A stretch of DNA of 64,000 nucleotides from Herpetosiphon llansteffanensis (GTDB taxonomy: Bacteria > Chloroflexota > Chloroflexia > Chloroflexales > Herpetosiphonaceae). Made by a program: the position numbers and the translations under genes. Shown piece by piece: positions 63,948 to 64,000 of this stretch (its first letter is position 1; the number at the start of each line of letters is the position of its first letter). The stretch lies in contig NZ_PUBZ01000022.1 of assembly GCF_003205875.1 (NCBI RefSeq), forward strand, positions 80,401 to 144,400. The letters are read 5' to 3'. The notes under the pieces are model-generated. The model was not told where the DNA came from. It worked only from the letters and a program-made list of their open reading frames with translations, and did no database searches.

Positions 63948-64000
63948 CTGCCTCTTATACACATCTGACGCTGCCGACGAAGCTAGAAGTGTAGAAGTCG
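63948..64000. other. Synthetic sequence: Illumina Nextera adapter, index and partial P5
   Basis: 63948-63966 matches CTGTCTCTTATACACATCT (Tn5 mosaic end) with one mismatch; 63967-63980 is GACGCTGCCGACGA, the Nextera read primer complement; 63981-63988 (AGCTAGAA) is index-like; 63989-64000 matches GTGTAGATCTCG with two mismatches. This is library adapter left in the assembly, not genome. Confidence 0.95.

Noticed and set aside
63948..63966. Natural Tn5-type transposon end
   Set aside because: It is followed by the sequencing primer complement and index in library order; synthetic adapter.

Overview
The window is about 64 kb of ordinary bacterial chromosome plus a synthetic tail. It most resembles a filamentous member of the Chloroflexota, very probably a Herpetosiphon-like organism. 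This is an inference from three things: the protein families present (RsbR-type membrane STAS proteins, CHAT and caspase-like proteases, secreted propeller proteins ending in a short (F/Y)(I/L)P...K motif, an archaeal-type aspartate-semialdehyde dehydrogenase, a DUF4260/TetR pair); the balanced GC content with Gln/Ala/Leu-rich proteins; and intergenic DNA full of heptameric tandem repeats and GC-rich palindromic elements. No rRNA, tRNA, CRISPR array, prophage or insertion-sequence transposase was seen.

Layout. 1-4.2 kb: a truncated FG-GAP protein, a low-molecular-weight tyrosine phosphatase and uvrA. 4.6-9.3 kb: a membrane VWA protein, an acyltransferase, a small Cys-rich protein and a degenerate ComEC-type metallo-beta-lactamase-fold protein. 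9.4-16.4 kb: the most interesting block, a TPR-CHAT protease translationally linked to a caspase-like protease, followed on the same strand by two membrane-anchored STAS proteins. 16.4-18.3 kb: recX and recA with an intervening terminator. 18.5-24.5 kb: a CpsB-type phosphatase, asd, small membrane proteins, a TetR/DUF4260 unit with three operators, a COG0523 GTPase, a cyclophilin and HU. 24.6-27 kb: an ANTAR response regulator with an anchored coiled-coil partner, and PadR. 27-33.7 kb: three tandem secreted propeller paralogues. 33.9-42 kb: an AAA ATPase, a receiver protein, PEP carboxylase and aconitase. 42.5-50.4 kb: an O-methyltransferase with PcrA/UvrD helicase, an orphan oligopeptide-type permease pair and a large membrane Fe-S oxidoreductase. 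50.4-63.5 kb: a lipoprotein, a PurD-like protein with lost ligands, a GH57 enzyme, an aldo/keto reductase, a sugar-type binding protein, a Roadblock/LC7 protein, an O-antigen-ligase-like protein, a TolB-like lipoprotein, a hydrolase and two DinB/ClbS-like paralogues.

Regulation readable from sequence. Several genes carry extended -10 promoters (TGn-TATACT or TGn-TATAAT). The recA and uvrA promoters both contain a CGAACA-RRY-GTG motif resembling a Gram-positive type SOS box. The aldo/keto reductase promoter has a 19-bp spacer filled by a palindrome, as MerR-type activators use. The Fe-S oxidoreductase promoter carries an 18-bp palindrome between -35 and -10. The TetR and PadR genes have inverted-repeat operators at their own promoters.

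The last 53 bases are not biological: they match the Illumina Nextera (Tn5 mosaic end) adapter, index and start of P5, fused to a broken copy of the GC-rich repeat. The contig therefore ends in a repeat with untrimmed adapter.
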